From Planktothrix serta PCC 8927 (GTDB lineage Bacteria; Cyanobacteriota; Cyanobacteriia; Cyanobacteriales; Microcoleaceae), in contig NZ_LR734844.1 in the NCBI RefSeq assembly GCF_900010725.2, positions 193,995 to 257,994 of the forward strand: DNA of 64,000 bases, in the 5' to 3' direction. Position 1 is the first letter of the stretch, and each line of letters opens with the position of its first letter. Below, one piece after another: positions 39,356-48,043 of this stretch. The position numbers and the translations under genes were made by a program. The notes beneath the pieces are model-generated. The model was given only the letters and a program-made list of their open reading frames with translations, had not been told where the DNA came from and ran no database searches.

Positions 39356-40312
39356 ATGAAGCAAGATTCACTATATAGCCAGTTTCAGGGGGCTGTTCTC
39401 GGAGTAGCCATCGGTTATGAGTTGGGTCAGCGTTGGTTAAAAACCGCCTCGGTTTCTCATGGTAAGTCTTCAGGTTTGTCCGTGAATTGGGGCCAACGGA
39501 TTTCCCAACTGACTCAAAGCTTAATCCAATGTCAGGGATTTGATCCGGTTGACTACTGGAAAGTCGGGAAAATCGAGACGGAAAAACCCCGACACCGGGA
39601 AACCGCTCTAAAACAATCGCTGCTATTAACCCAGGGGTTAAATTCGGGGAGTGAAGTGGCTCTGGTGGGCTTACCCCTGGCTTTATTCTTTCATGACAAT
39701 TTGAGATCGTTACAACAGTTGGGATGGAATCAGTCAGAAGAGGAAGCTTATATTCAGGATGGGGTATTAGTCATGGCCGGAGCGATCGCGGAGATCCTAA
39801 CACAAAACCCCAAACCCCAGCAGCTAATTCCCAACCTGTTACCGAAATTACGTCCAGAAACCGCCTTAACCGCTAAATTAGAACAGGTTCAAACCCTATT
39901 GCAGCAAAGGGCTAGTTTAGAAACGGCCGTTCGTCAACTGACTCAGACCTCAAAAGCGAGTTCCTTCAAGAGATTTGATTCTAACTTCGATCCTGAAAAT
40001 TGGACAGCATTCGCCCTAGGCTTGTATTGTTTTCTCTCCACCCCTGATGACTATTCCTTAACGGTTTTGCGATCGCTGCAAACAGGATATCACCCAGAGA
40101 TCACCGCCGCTATTAGTGGAGCCTTATCCGGTGCTTATCAAGGGTTAATGGGAATTTCAGTTCAATGGCGTTTAACCCTTCAGATAAAATCTTTATATCC
40201 TCAAGCTGATGCGGAGATTGAAAATGATTGTGTAGAATCAAAGAATTACGAGAGGGAACTGCTACAGTTAGCTAATAACTTGTTTGCGGTGTGGTTAGGG
40301 GTGTATCGTTAA
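39356..40312 (+). CDS. ADP-ribosylglycohydrolase-like protein lacking metal ligands
   Basis: A 318-aa protein of the ARH/DraG fold. Family traces are FQGAVLGVAIGYELGQRW at the start and AAISGALSGAYQGLMGISVQWRL near the end. In active enzymes the first motif is GxxxGDxxG and the second is preceded by a DTD metal-binding triad; here the first Asp is replaced (GYELG) and the second site reads YHPEITAA. Catalysis on ADP-ribose is therefore unlikely; a binding or structural role is possible. It follows aroQ by 12 nt. Confidence 0.72.
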   Translation: MKQDSLYSQFQGAVLGVAIGYELGQRWLKTASVSHGKSSGLSVNWGQRISQLTQSLIQCQGFDPVDYWKVGKIETEKPRHRETALKQSLLLTQGLNSGSEVALVGLPLALFFHDNLRSLQQLGWNQSEEEAYIQDGVLVMAGAIAEILTQNPKPQQLIPNLLPKLRPETALTAKLEQVQTLLQQRASLETAVRQLTQTSKASSFKRFDSNFDPENWTAFALGLYCFLSTPDDYSLTVLRSLQTGYHPEITAAISGALSGAYQGLMGISVQWRLTLQIKSLYPQADAEIENDCVESKNYERELLQLANNLFAVWLGVYR

Positions 40313-40430
40313 TCCCAATTAAACTTACCCCTTTTGACCCAAAAGGCTGCACAGGTTAACTTAGATATTATTTGTTAAAACCCGCAATCATGAGGCTCCC
40401 TTAAAAATTCCAAGCAATACTATAAAGTCA

Positions 40431-40917
40431 ACAACCCACCACTGACTTGAGTACAAGTACAGTGGGGGCTTGAAATACAGCCCTAGTTGACCCGCCTAAG
40501 TCTTAACTGACTCCGTTATTTAGGTCAAGACACCGGGCGGATGCGTAGCTAGTCCCCTGCTCTGTCGCTGAGTATTAAACAGTCATTTGGGAGGCAGTGT
40601 ACTCAGCCTAACAAGCCTTGATAACATTGGCAAAGCTAACTTTACCCTAGAAATAGGAGGGGGAGAAATCCCCAAACCCAATTAAACGCCCTACCGAGGC
40701 GGGTCTAAGCAGAACAATATCGGTAGCCTCAATCCTGTAATGCCAGCAGGTATGCCGGGGAGTTTCGCCACTTCACCAGGCACAACGGTTTCCTCCAAAC
40801 CCCAAGAATTCACGATGTTGCATAGACCCCGCCCTCTCTTTCCTCTGATCCTTCGCAAGCTCAGGACCAAGCTGAGTACAGCTATGGCGGGAGTCTCCAA
40901 GGAGGAAGAAAGATGAA
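40431..40917 (+). ncRNA. Structured non-coding RNA locus, possible stand-alone HEARO/omega RNA (IscB-associated type)
   Basis: No convincing ORF, but many strong stems: CCC-CCACTG-ACTTG with its partner (40435-40468); GGCTTG (40467) with CAAGCC (40612) closing a junction; CCGCC (40492) with GGCGG (40536); GTCTT (40500) with AAGAC (40527); perfect GCTGAGTA (40567) with TACTCAGC (40600); CTACCGA (40691) with TCGGTAG (40720); CCCGCC (40828) with GGCGGG (40886); CTCAG (40860) with CTGAG (40872). GGAGG (40901) and ATG (40913) follow, but the frame stops after 11 codons. HEARO/omega RNAs end just before the iscB start codon, so this looks like such an RNA with its ORF lost or absent. The structure is seen; the family name is inference. 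A leader of the downstream HD gene is the alternative. Confidence 0.5.
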
Positions 40918-40953
40918 GATGAAACGGCTGCTAAAACCCTTGATCTAGCTTCA

Positions 40954-43449
40954 ATGCTGATGAATACGCTCCATGCTCTGACGCAACAGATTGAACGGCT
41001 TTATCGCCGCACTCATCCCCCCTCGTCTTGTCCAAAGCCTTCTCCCACGGAAATATCCAGTTCCCTCCCTGGTTATACGGCTCCTGCTTGGCCCCCTCGT
41101 CCAGGTCGAAAAGTCAACAAAAATCAAGGCTCCTTCAGTAGTCCGACCTTTTTTTTAGTCGCCGTTGTTTCCTTAACCAGTGTCATGGGTGTGCGATTTT
41201 ATAACCAGCCCAAACTGGATGTGGGTCGAGTCGCCTCAGAAACTATTTACTCCCCTTCGGATGCTAGTGTTCCCGATGTCAAAACAACGGATGAAAAGCG
41301 GAAATCGGCTGAAATTGGCGCTATTCCTGTTTTAGTGATTGACATTTCAATTAATCAAGAGATTAATCAAAAGATTCAAAGGGTATTAGAACAGGGCACC
41401 TCTATCCGAAACATTGCCCAACCCTTCCCCTTTATAGACAGAGGAATTTTATCTACGGAAGTTCAGCGTTATTTGCGTCAATGTCCAGAACGAGAATGGC
41501 AAGATTTACTGGCTCAAGTGGAACAGTTGACGGTACAAATTCCCTCAAATCCTAAACCTAAAACCCCAAATAAAAAAACCCCGACAAAATTTGCAGATTG
41601 GCAACAAGCCACCTTAGAACAAATTCGGCGACAGACTTTAATGCAATTGAAAGCCTATCGTCGGCGAACAACTCCGGTGGAATTTTCGCAATTGGTATCT
41701 GATGTCACTCAAGCCCGTTGGCGATATGCTAAAGCCTTAAATGCCTTTTCTCAGGAATGGTCTGTTGATCAAGAAATCTTTTATACTGAGTCTGTATTTG
41801 AATGGTCTGATCAGACTTGGTTGCAAACACAAAAGGGAGTGAATCAAATTACTCAGGAAATGCTGGCTCAAGGTATTGCTCCCGGCTTACCCGATGAAAT
41901 TCTCAGGAAAGCGATTGAGATTCAGGTACAAAATACAATTCCTTTAGAAAGTCAATTATTTGCTACTCATTTATTTGCTGAAGTTTTAAAAGTTAATTTG
42001 GTCAAAGATTCTCAAGCAACCCGTCATCGTGCGGAGTTAGTTGCTCAAAAAATTGAACCTGTAATGGTGAATATTAGTCAAGGGGAAATGATTGTTGCTA
42101 GGGGACAAAAAATTACTCAACGGGATTTTGTATTACTGGATTATTTTGGTTTAAGTGAACGGGGAATTAACACGAAAGGATTAATCAGTCTTGTCGGATT
42201 AGTTAGTATAGGAATCGGAATTGTTTTATTAGTGGAATTAAAATTTCATCGGGGTTTACGTCGTCGAGATCGGTTATTATTATTACTCCTAACTTTAAGT
42301 ACCCCGATTATTATCCTATTGAAATTACCCCTAATTAATTTACCCGCCGTGGGGTTATTAGTGGGAACTTTTTATGGTTCGGCTGTGGGTGTAACCGTTG
42401 TGGGTTTGCTCTCAATTTTGTTACCGATTGGGATGGAAATTGATAATGTACATTTAGTGGCTAGTGCGGCGGGAGGACTGGTCGGAAGTTTATTAGCAGG
42501 ACAATCTCGGTGTCGGGAAGAATTAGCATTACTGGGGTTAGGGGTGGGAGTAACTCAAGGTGCTGTTTACTTAATTCTGAATTTAATGGCCAGTGCAACG
42601 GCGGGATCAATTTGGTATATTTTACTGAAAGTTGTAGGATTACAAATGTTAGAAGGAGTGGCTTGGAGTATTGTCGCCTTGGGGTTGAGCCCCTATTTAG
42701 AACATTTATTTGATTTAATTACACCGATTCGATTAGCTGAATTAGCGAACCCAAATCGACCGTTATTAAAACGACTAGCTACTGAAGCACCGGGAACTTT
42801 TCAACATACTATGTTTGTCGCTAATTTAGCAGAAGCAGCGGCTCAAGAGTTAGGCTGTAATGTGGAATTAGTCAGAACGGGAACCCTTTATCATGATATT
42901 GGAAAAATGCACGACCCGTTAGGATTTATTGAAAATCAAATGGGGGGGCCGAATAAACATGATACGATTAATGATCCTTGGGAAAGTGCGCGAATTATTA
43001 AAAAGCACGTTGATGAGGGGTTAGTAATGGCGAGAAAATATCGTTTACCAAAAGCGATTAAAGCTTTTATTCCTGAACATCAAGGGAATATGCAGATTGC
43101 TTATTTTTATTATCAAGCCCAACAATGTGCAAAAGATAATCCCCAATTGCAAGTTAAGGAAGAAGATTTCCGTTATGATGGGCCGATTCCGCAATCGAGA
43201 GAAACGGGTATTGTTATGTTAGCAGATTCCTGTGAGGCGGCATTGCGATCGCTCAAAGATGCCACCCACGAAGAAGCTTTAAATATGGTGAATAAAATTT
43301 TAAAAGCCAGATGGCAAGATCATCAATTAACAGATTCAGGTTTAACACGGGAGGAAATGAGTAAAATAGCAGAGGTATTTGTGCGGGTTTGGGAACAAGT
43401 GAATCACAAACGGATTGCTTATCCTAAAGCTGTATTAACCAGTCGATAA
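40954..43449 (+). CDS. 7TM-HD family cyclic-di-AMP phosphodiesterase (PgpH-like)
   Basis: An 831-aa membrane protein. One N-terminal helix (about 68-85) is followed by an extracytoplasmic 7TMR-HDED domain (to about 395), seven transmembrane helices (about 405-600) and a cytoplasmic HD domain with the metal motif TLYHDIGKMHDPLGFIENQ and the earlier H in APGTFQHTMFV. In Gram-positive PgpH this domain hydrolyses c-di-AMP to pApA. Cyanobacteria make c-di-AMP, so the same role is likely. The ATG at 40954 lacks a Shine-Dalgarno; ATG 40960 is an alternative. Confidence 0.9.
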   Translation: MLMNTLHALTQQIERLYRRTHPPSSCPKPSPTEISSSLPGYTAPAWPPRPGRKVNKNQGSFSSPTFFLVAVVSLTSVMGVRFYNQPKLDVGRVASETIYSPSDASVPDVKTTDEKRKSAEIGAIPVLVIDISINQEINQKIQRVLEQGTSIRNIAQPFPFIDRGILSTEVQRYLRQCPEREWQDLLAQVEQLTVQIPSNPKPKTPNKKTPTKFADWQQATLEQIRRQTLMQLKAYRRRTTPVEFSQLVSDVTQARWRYAKALNAFSQEWSVDQEIFYTESVFEWSDQTWLQTQKGVNQITQEMLAQGIAPGLPDEILRKAIEIQVQNTIPLESQLFATHLFAEVLKVNLVKDSQATRHRAELVAQKIEPVMVNISQGEMIVARGQKITQRDFVLLDYFGLSERGINTKGLISLVGLVSIGIGIVLLVELKFHRGLRRRDRLLLLLLTLSTPIIILLKLPLINLPAVGLLVGTFYGSAVGVTVVGLLSILLPIGMEIDNVHLVASAAGGLVGSLLAGQSRCREELALLGLGVGVTQGAVYLILNLMASATAGSIWYILLKVVGLQMLEGVAWSIVALGLSPYLEHLFDLITPIRLAELANPNRPLLKRLATEAPGTFQHTMFVANLAEAAAQELGCNVELVRTGTLYHDIGKMHDPLGFIENQMGGPNKHDTINDPWESARIIKKHVDEGLVMARKYRLPKAIKAFIPEHQGNMQIAYFYYQAQQCAKDNPQLQVKEEDFRYDGPIPQSRETGIVMLADSCEAALRSLKDATHEEALNMVNKILKARWQDHQLTDSGLTREEMSKIAEVFVRVWEQVNHKRIAYPKAVLTSR

Positions 43450-43455
43450 GTTGAA

Positions 43456-44310
43456 TTATCCTTTCACGCCTGACCCGGCATCTGTGGGTACAATATAGCG
43501 TTGTAAGATTAAAAAGAATAGCAAAACGGGTGCAATGGAAATCACCGAGCCCGCCGCAATTAATCGCCAGTCTAAGGAGAATGTTCCGGCTAGGGTTGCT
43601 ACTCCTAAAGGCATGGTATAATAGTCGGGTTGATCTAAGATTAATAACGGCCAAAGAAAGTCACTCCAAGACCCAATAAATACAAAGATTGCTAAGGTAA
43701 TTAAAGCGGGTTTTACGGCGGGAATCATCACATTCCACCAAATTCCTAATTCTGAACAGCCATCAATTCTAGCGGCTTCTTCTAATTCTTTGGGGACACT
43801 TTGAAACGCTTGTCTTAAGAGAAATATTCCAAAAGCAGAAGCAATACTAGGAAAAATAATTCCTAAATAACTATTTCTTAATTCTAATTGTACTATTAAT
43901 ACATATAACGGAATCATTACAATTTGAAACGGAATCATAATTGTGGCAATAATAGCCGTAAAAATCCAATCTTTGCCTTTAAAGTTTAATCTCGCTAAGG
44001 GATAAGCGGCTAAAGAACAAAATAATAAATTCAAACTAACGGTTAAGGTAGCCACAACCAGACTATTAAATAAATAACGTCCAAAAGGATTGGTTTTCCA
44101 GACGGTAATAAAATTCTGAAAGGTGGGTTGACTAGGGATTAATTGAGGAGGAAATTGAAAGATATTTTCACTGGGAGATTTAAACGCCGTACTCACCAAC
44201 CAAACCAGAGGAAACAGCATTAAAACAGCAATTATTCCGAGAATTATATAAATAATGACTGTTTTTAGGGTTTTATTATTTAAGTTAATTTTAGGAAATT
44301 GATCAATCAT
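43456..44310 (-). CDS. Carbohydrate ABC transporter permease (MalG/UgpE type)
   Basis: A 284-aa integral membrane subunit with six helices. The ATPase-contact EAA loop is present (EEAARIDGCSELGIWWNVMIPAVKPAL, about 185-210). It belongs to the CUT1 sugar transporter group. The partner permease, binding protein and ATPase are not in the window, so the gene is an isolated component; many cyanobacteria scatter these genes. It lies 11 nt downstream of the 5-FCL gene, probably one transcript, and ends 6 nt from the convergent HD gene. Confidence 0.9.
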   Translation of the reverse strand: MIDQFPKINLNNKTLKTVIIYIILGIIAVLMLFPLVWLVSTAFKSPSENIFQFPPQLIPSQPTFQNFITVWKTNPFGRYLFNSLVVATLTVSLNLLFCSLAAYPLARLNFKGKDWIFTAIIATIMIPFQIVMIPLYVLIVQLELRNSYLGIIFPSIASAFGIFLLRQAFQSVPKELEEAARIDGCSELGIWWNVMIPAVKPALITLAIFVFIGSWSDFLWPLLILDQPDYYTMPLGVATLAGTFSLDWRLIAAGSVISIAPVLLFFLILQRYIVPTDAGSGVKG

Positions 44311-44321
44311 TTTTAATCCTA

Positions 44322-44888
44322 TTACCTATTGCTTACTATAAATTTAGATTCTGTACAAACTGCATTTAACGGTTTATCCCAAGAATCAATGGGTAACGAG
44401 TTCAAATAAGCAAAATCAAAAATAATCCCCACCGTCGGAATTAAATTCCATTCGGGTAAACTCAACATTCGATCATAAAATCCACCTCCGTATCCTAACC
44501 GATATCCTTGATGATCACAAGCAACGGATGGAACTAAAATTAAATCAATTTCTGAACTCTTTAACATCGGTAAATTAGCATCTGGTTCAATAATACCATA
44601 ATGATTTGTATGATTAGCATCTCCAGGTTGCCAACAATGCCACGTTAAAGATTGTTCAACACAACGGGGAAATCCCCATGTTTTAGGGGTGTTACTCAAT
44701 AATAAAGTTAAATCGGGTTCTTGGCGAAAACTGAAATAGGATAAAATTGTTGTTGCTTGTTGAAAAAGCGGATTATTTTTTAAGTTTTGACAAATGCGAT
44801 CGCTTTTTTCTTTCCAGTCTTTTTCAGATAAAGAACGACGTTGTTTAATCAGTAAACTTCTTAACTCAGTCTTAGTTTGATTCAACAT
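44322..44888 (-). CDS. 5-formyltetrahydrofolate cyclo-ligase
   Basis: A 188-aa enzyme converting 5-formyl-THF to 5,10-methenyl-THF with ATP. The N-terminal KTELRSLLIKQRRSLS, LSYFSFRQEPDL and the C-terminal signature LGYGGGFYDRML (about 147-158) are diagnostic. Length is normal. It starts at the ATG at 44888. Confidence 0.93.
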   Translation of the reverse strand: MLNQTKTELRSLLIKQRRSLSEKDWKEKSDRICQNLKNNPLFQQATTILSYFSFRQEPDLTLLLSNTPKTWGFPRCVEQSLTWHCWQPGDANHTNHYGIIEPDANLPMLKSSEIDLILVPSVACDHQGYRLGYGGGFYDRMLSLPEWNLIPTVGIIFDFAYLNSLPIDSWDKPLNAVCTESKFIVSNR

Positions 44889-44958
44889 CTATTTTATTAA
44901 TTAAATCATTACAAGCTTCTGTTTCTTCTGATGCTATCCCTGTTGAAACTGGAAGCCC

Positions 44959-45003
44959 GTACAGACGTGCCATGCGTAGAGACGTTGCATGCAACGTCTC
45001 TAC
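44959..45003. repeat. 28-bp palindromic repeat, copy B, with an adjoining half copy
   Basis: 44976-45003 is identical to the 28-bp palindrome at 38165. Immediately upstream, GTACAGACGTGCCATG (from 44959) is the left half of the related 15437 variant, as if one palindrome inserted into another or part was deleted. Confidence 0.88.
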
Positions 45004-45013
45004 TCGTAGAGAA

Positions 45014-45085
<72 letters not shown>

Positions 45086-45095
45086 GCACAATTTA

Positions 45096-46322
45096 TTAAT
45101 ATAACACATCTTTTCCCGCTTGACAACTCTCTTTAAATAATTGGGTCAGTTTTTGGGCTTCAATATTGATATTGTGATCTTTAGCAACTTTAGCAGCACC
45201 GAGTTTTCCCATCGTGGCTAAATCTTCGAGGGGAGTAGTTAAGGCTGTTTTTAGGGCTAGGGTGAGATCTTCTAAAGACCCGGCGGGAACTAGCCAACCA
45301 TTTTGTCCCGGTTCGACTAATTCAGGAATTCCGGCAATATAGGTACTAATCACCGGACGAGATAAGGCTAAGGCTTCCATGAGAACAACGGGCAACCCTT
45401 CGGCAAAACTGGGTAATACAAAGACTTGTGAAGATAAAATGTATTGTTGGACTTGGGTATTGGTAGCCCAACCTGTAATTTCAATATAATTTTCTAACCC
45501 GAAGCGATTAATTAATTGTTCAATTTCATTGCGAAGGGGGCCATCTCCCACAAAAACTAATTTAAACTCAAATCCTGCCTCCACAAGTTTACTAACGGCT
45601 TCAACTAAGATTAAATGACCTTTTTGTTCACTCAAACGACCGACACAAACGAAGCGACGTTCTGAAGGTAGAGGAACGAAAGGATGATCCAAAAACATCG
45701 GATCAACACCACAATGAACAATCTGAATTTTTGACCAATCTTGATAATTACACCAGCGAAATAGCTGACTTTTCCCAAAAGAACTAATCGCTACTACAAA
45801 TTTAGCTTGTTTGATTTTTTCGGGTAAGGCGATCGCTCCAGGTTTATCAAATTCCTCTGGCCCATGTACCGTAAAACTATAGGGAGGGCCTCCTAAAGCC
45901 TGACACAATAAGGCAACGGTAGCCGAATTGGTTCCAAAATGAACATGAAGATGTTCAATCTTAGCTTGAGATAACCAATGTAATAAAACACAAGCTTCAG
46001 CCAGATAGATTCCATGCAGGACAACACCCCGTTCTGAACCCCAACCTAATTTTAAGGCTAACCATCCCGACTGCCCTAAACGCCAGGGATGAGTAAATCC
46101 TACCCGGAATAAATTCCAGAGTAAACCCCAAATTCCTACCCTGAGAATAAACCGAGTTTTTTCATATTCCTGCTGATCAGCCGTATCCACTAATTCTGAT
46201 TCCAGAGATCGAATTGAGAAACGACTAACCTCAACTCCCTGAGCTTCCACAGCTAAGAGTTCACGACGTATAAAACTGTGACTAACTTTGGGATATTGAT
46301 TAATTAAATAAGCGATTTTCAT
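45096..46322 (-). CDS. Glycosyltransferase family 4 protein
   Basis: A 408-aa GT-B fold glycosyltransferase, likely acting on lipid-linked or exported sugars. The start at ATG 46322 (MKIAYLINQYPKVSHSFIRRE) is preferred over the TTG at 46331. The acceptor domain has HLHVHFGTNSATVALL, and the donor domain has VCVGRLSEQKGHLILVEA and the E-x7-E region FAEGLPVVLMEALALSRPVI. It is near the exopolysaccharide genes, with a GT2 gene 94 nt upstream on the same strand, so it may take part in surface-polysaccharide synthesis (inference). Confidence 0.9.
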   Translation of the reverse strand: MKIAYLINQYPKVSHSFIRRELLAVEAQGVEVSRFSIRSLESELVDTADQQEYEKTRFILRVGIWGLLWNLFRVGFTHPWRLGQSGWLALKLGWGSERGVVLHGIYLAEACVLLHWLSQAKIEHLHVHFGTNSATVALLCQALGGPPYSFTVHGPEEFDKPGAIALPEKIKQAKFVVAISSFGKSQLFRWCNYQDWSKIQIVHCGVDPMFLDHPFVPLPSERRFVCVGRLSEQKGHLILVEAVSKLVEAGFEFKLVFVGDGPLRNEIEQLINRFGLENYIEITGWATNTQVQQYILSSQVFVLPSFAEGLPVVLMEALALSRPVISTYIAGIPELVEPGQNGWLVPAGSLEDLTLALKTALTTPLEDLATMGKLGAAKVAKDHNINIEAQKLTQLFKESCQAGKDVLY

Positions 46323-46415
46323 GCCGTTCAACGGGGTATTTAGTTGGCAGTTGTTAGTTGACCGTTAATAGCCTACCGACTCATCTGCCAATAACCAAAA
46401 CTTGATAGAAAGAAC

Positions 46416-47627
46416 TTAAGGCTCTAAAGATACCATGGTATCCCGTTGAGTTCTGACCCATTCCTGTTGCGGTTTTTTAAAGAAGCTAAAGTACATGGGT
46501 AATTTCCACAGAATATAAAAGGGAATACTCAACAGGGTTTTCCGGGATAAAATAGAACGGCCAAAGTTAGACCAGGTGATTAGGATAGCTGTTAATAACA
46601 GTGTTCCTTCAAATATTAAGCATTGCAAAGGCAAGGCGGAGAGATTGCAGACAGCCATTAACAAACTGGGAACCAAAGCCGCAACCCACAACATCACTAA
46701 AAATGCTAAGGGAGGAACACAGAGGTCTAAAGCAAGGGCGAATAAATCGAGGCGTTTTTGACGAATAGAGGCAGAAATCAGGAGAGGAACCTGGGTGTAT
46801 AAGGTTTTTAAGTGTCCATGTTCCCAACGGGTTCTTTGGGTTTTAGCTGCTTTTTCTTGGGCGGGTAAAACTCCAATGATTTGAGCGTCTTCACAAAACA
46901 TCGGGGATGCTCCCGATAACGCTAAATCAACACCAAGCTGCATATCTTCCACCAAATTAGAACTGGCTAGGGAGACTTTGCGAATGACTGACCAAGGAAA
47001 CGCCATTCCAGTTCCCGTCAGAACACAGGGGCATCCTAAGCGAGCTAATCCTTGGGGACGAATGGAATTTTTAACTAAAAACGCAAAGGCAGAAATGGAA
47101 TCTTTAGGAGTCGGTTTTTTAGGAGTTTCCATTAAATAGGTCGATTGCACAGGTCGCTGTTTGACCATTGCCTGTTGAGCAATTTTAGTGATCGTACCCG
47201 GTTCAACCCGACAATCGGCATCAATCATTACCACCACATCCGGTGGATCTTGGGCTAAAAAGTTTAAACCATAATCTAAGGCATAGCCTTTGCCTCGGTG
47301 TCCTAAATCATGACGCTCTAAAACTGTTGTTCCCAACTGACGGGCAATGGCAGCCGTTTCGTCGGTGCAGTTATCTGCAATCACTACAATTGTTTTTTTA
47401 GAATCAACTTGAGGTAAAATAGTATTTAACGTAGCTTCAATTTCCGATGCTTCATTGTGTGCGGGAATCAGAATAGAAACTTTAGGAGCAACAGCCCGAA
47501 ACTGTTTATTAGGTGAGCCCTTCTGAATCAACGCAGCCAGACATTCAACAAAAAACACTGAAACCGGGATGGCTAAAGCCACAGCAATCAATGTTAATCC
47601 AATAATAAGTTGGGTTGTTATGCTCAT
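46416..47627 (-). CDS. Membrane glycosyltransferase family 2 protein
   Basis: A 403-aa processive-type GT2 enzyme when started at ATG 47627 (MSITTQLIIGL). The N-terminal membrane helix (about 5-30) is followed by a GT-A domain with VSILIPAHNEASEIEATL, nucleotide-binding DADCRVEPG, LVEDMQLGVDLAL and the QxxRW-like QRTRWEHGH. Two or three C-terminal membrane helices follow. The architecture suits synthesis or extension of an exported polysaccharide. A TTG at 47648 is the alternative start. Confidence 0.88.
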   Translation of the reverse strand: MSITTQLIIGLTLIAVALAIPVSVFFVECLAALIQKGSPNKQFRAVAPKVSILIPAHNEASEIEATLNTILPQVDSKKTIVVIADNCTDETAAIARQLGTTVLERHDLGHRGKGYALDYGLNFLAQDPPDVVVMIDADCRVEPGTITKIAQQAMVKQRPVQSTYLMETPKKPTPKDSISAFAFLVKNSIRPQGLARLGCPCVLTGTGMAFPWSVIRKVSLASSNLVEDMQLGVDLALSGASPMFCEDAQIIGVLPAQEKAAKTQRTRWEHGHLKTLYTQVPLLISASIRQKRLDLFALALDLCVPPLAFLVMLWVAALVPSLLMAVCNLSALPLQCLIFEGTLLLTAILITWSNFGRSILSRKTLLSIPFYILWKLPMYFSFFKKPQQEWVRTQRDTMVSLEP

Positions 47628-47843
47628 AATAAAAAGCTGACGGGTCAAGATGATAAACAGAGTTTAAAGCATGATCATATCTTGTTCTTGCTGGGAGTCA
47701 ACAGAATAAATCCATCATCTGGGGAAAAAGTTTACAGAAGTTTTACAATTTTTACGATTAACAGGGGTTATTTGATTTCTGGACATCTTCAGGTAAAAAA
47801 CAGATTTTGATGTATAATCAAAGAGATTGAACAGAGTATAAAG

Positions 47844-48005
47844 CCCAAGAAGAAGGGAAGGTTGTTGTTTTTGTAGACCGATGGTTTGTTTTCGAGTTCT
47901 AAAACTTGTAATTGTTGTGGGCATAAACTTAAGTCTATGCCCTTACAAATTAGGACTTGGGAATGTCCAAACTGCGGAAAGCTGCATGATAGAGAAGAGA
48001 TATGT
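47844..48005 (+). pseudogene. Remnant of IS200/IS605 TnpB (C-terminal zinc ribbon)
   Basis: About 160 nt read, with one frameshift, as the C-terminal Zn-ribbon of TnpB: VVVFVDRWF in one frame, then SSKTCNCCGHKLKSMPLQIR and TWECPNCGKLHDREE in the next. The CNCC...CPNC cysteines are intact, but the frame breaks near 47890 and the catalytic domain is gone. The ORF from 47886 runs into unrelated sequence after the ribbon and overlaps the start of the export gene. Confidence 0.85.
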
Positions 48006-48043
48006 TTGCTCGGTTTATGTTTTAGTTGGCTTCTGGTAATTTT

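Noticed and set aside
40691-40900. 69-aa minus-strand reading frame inside the structured RNA, considered as a decayed tnpB end
   Set aside because: No zinc ribbon or catalytic motif in any frame, and the strong plus-strand stems explain the region better.
40431-40917. Group II intron
   Set aside because: No GTGYG-like 5' end, no recognisable domain V hairpin and no reverse-transcriptase remnant.
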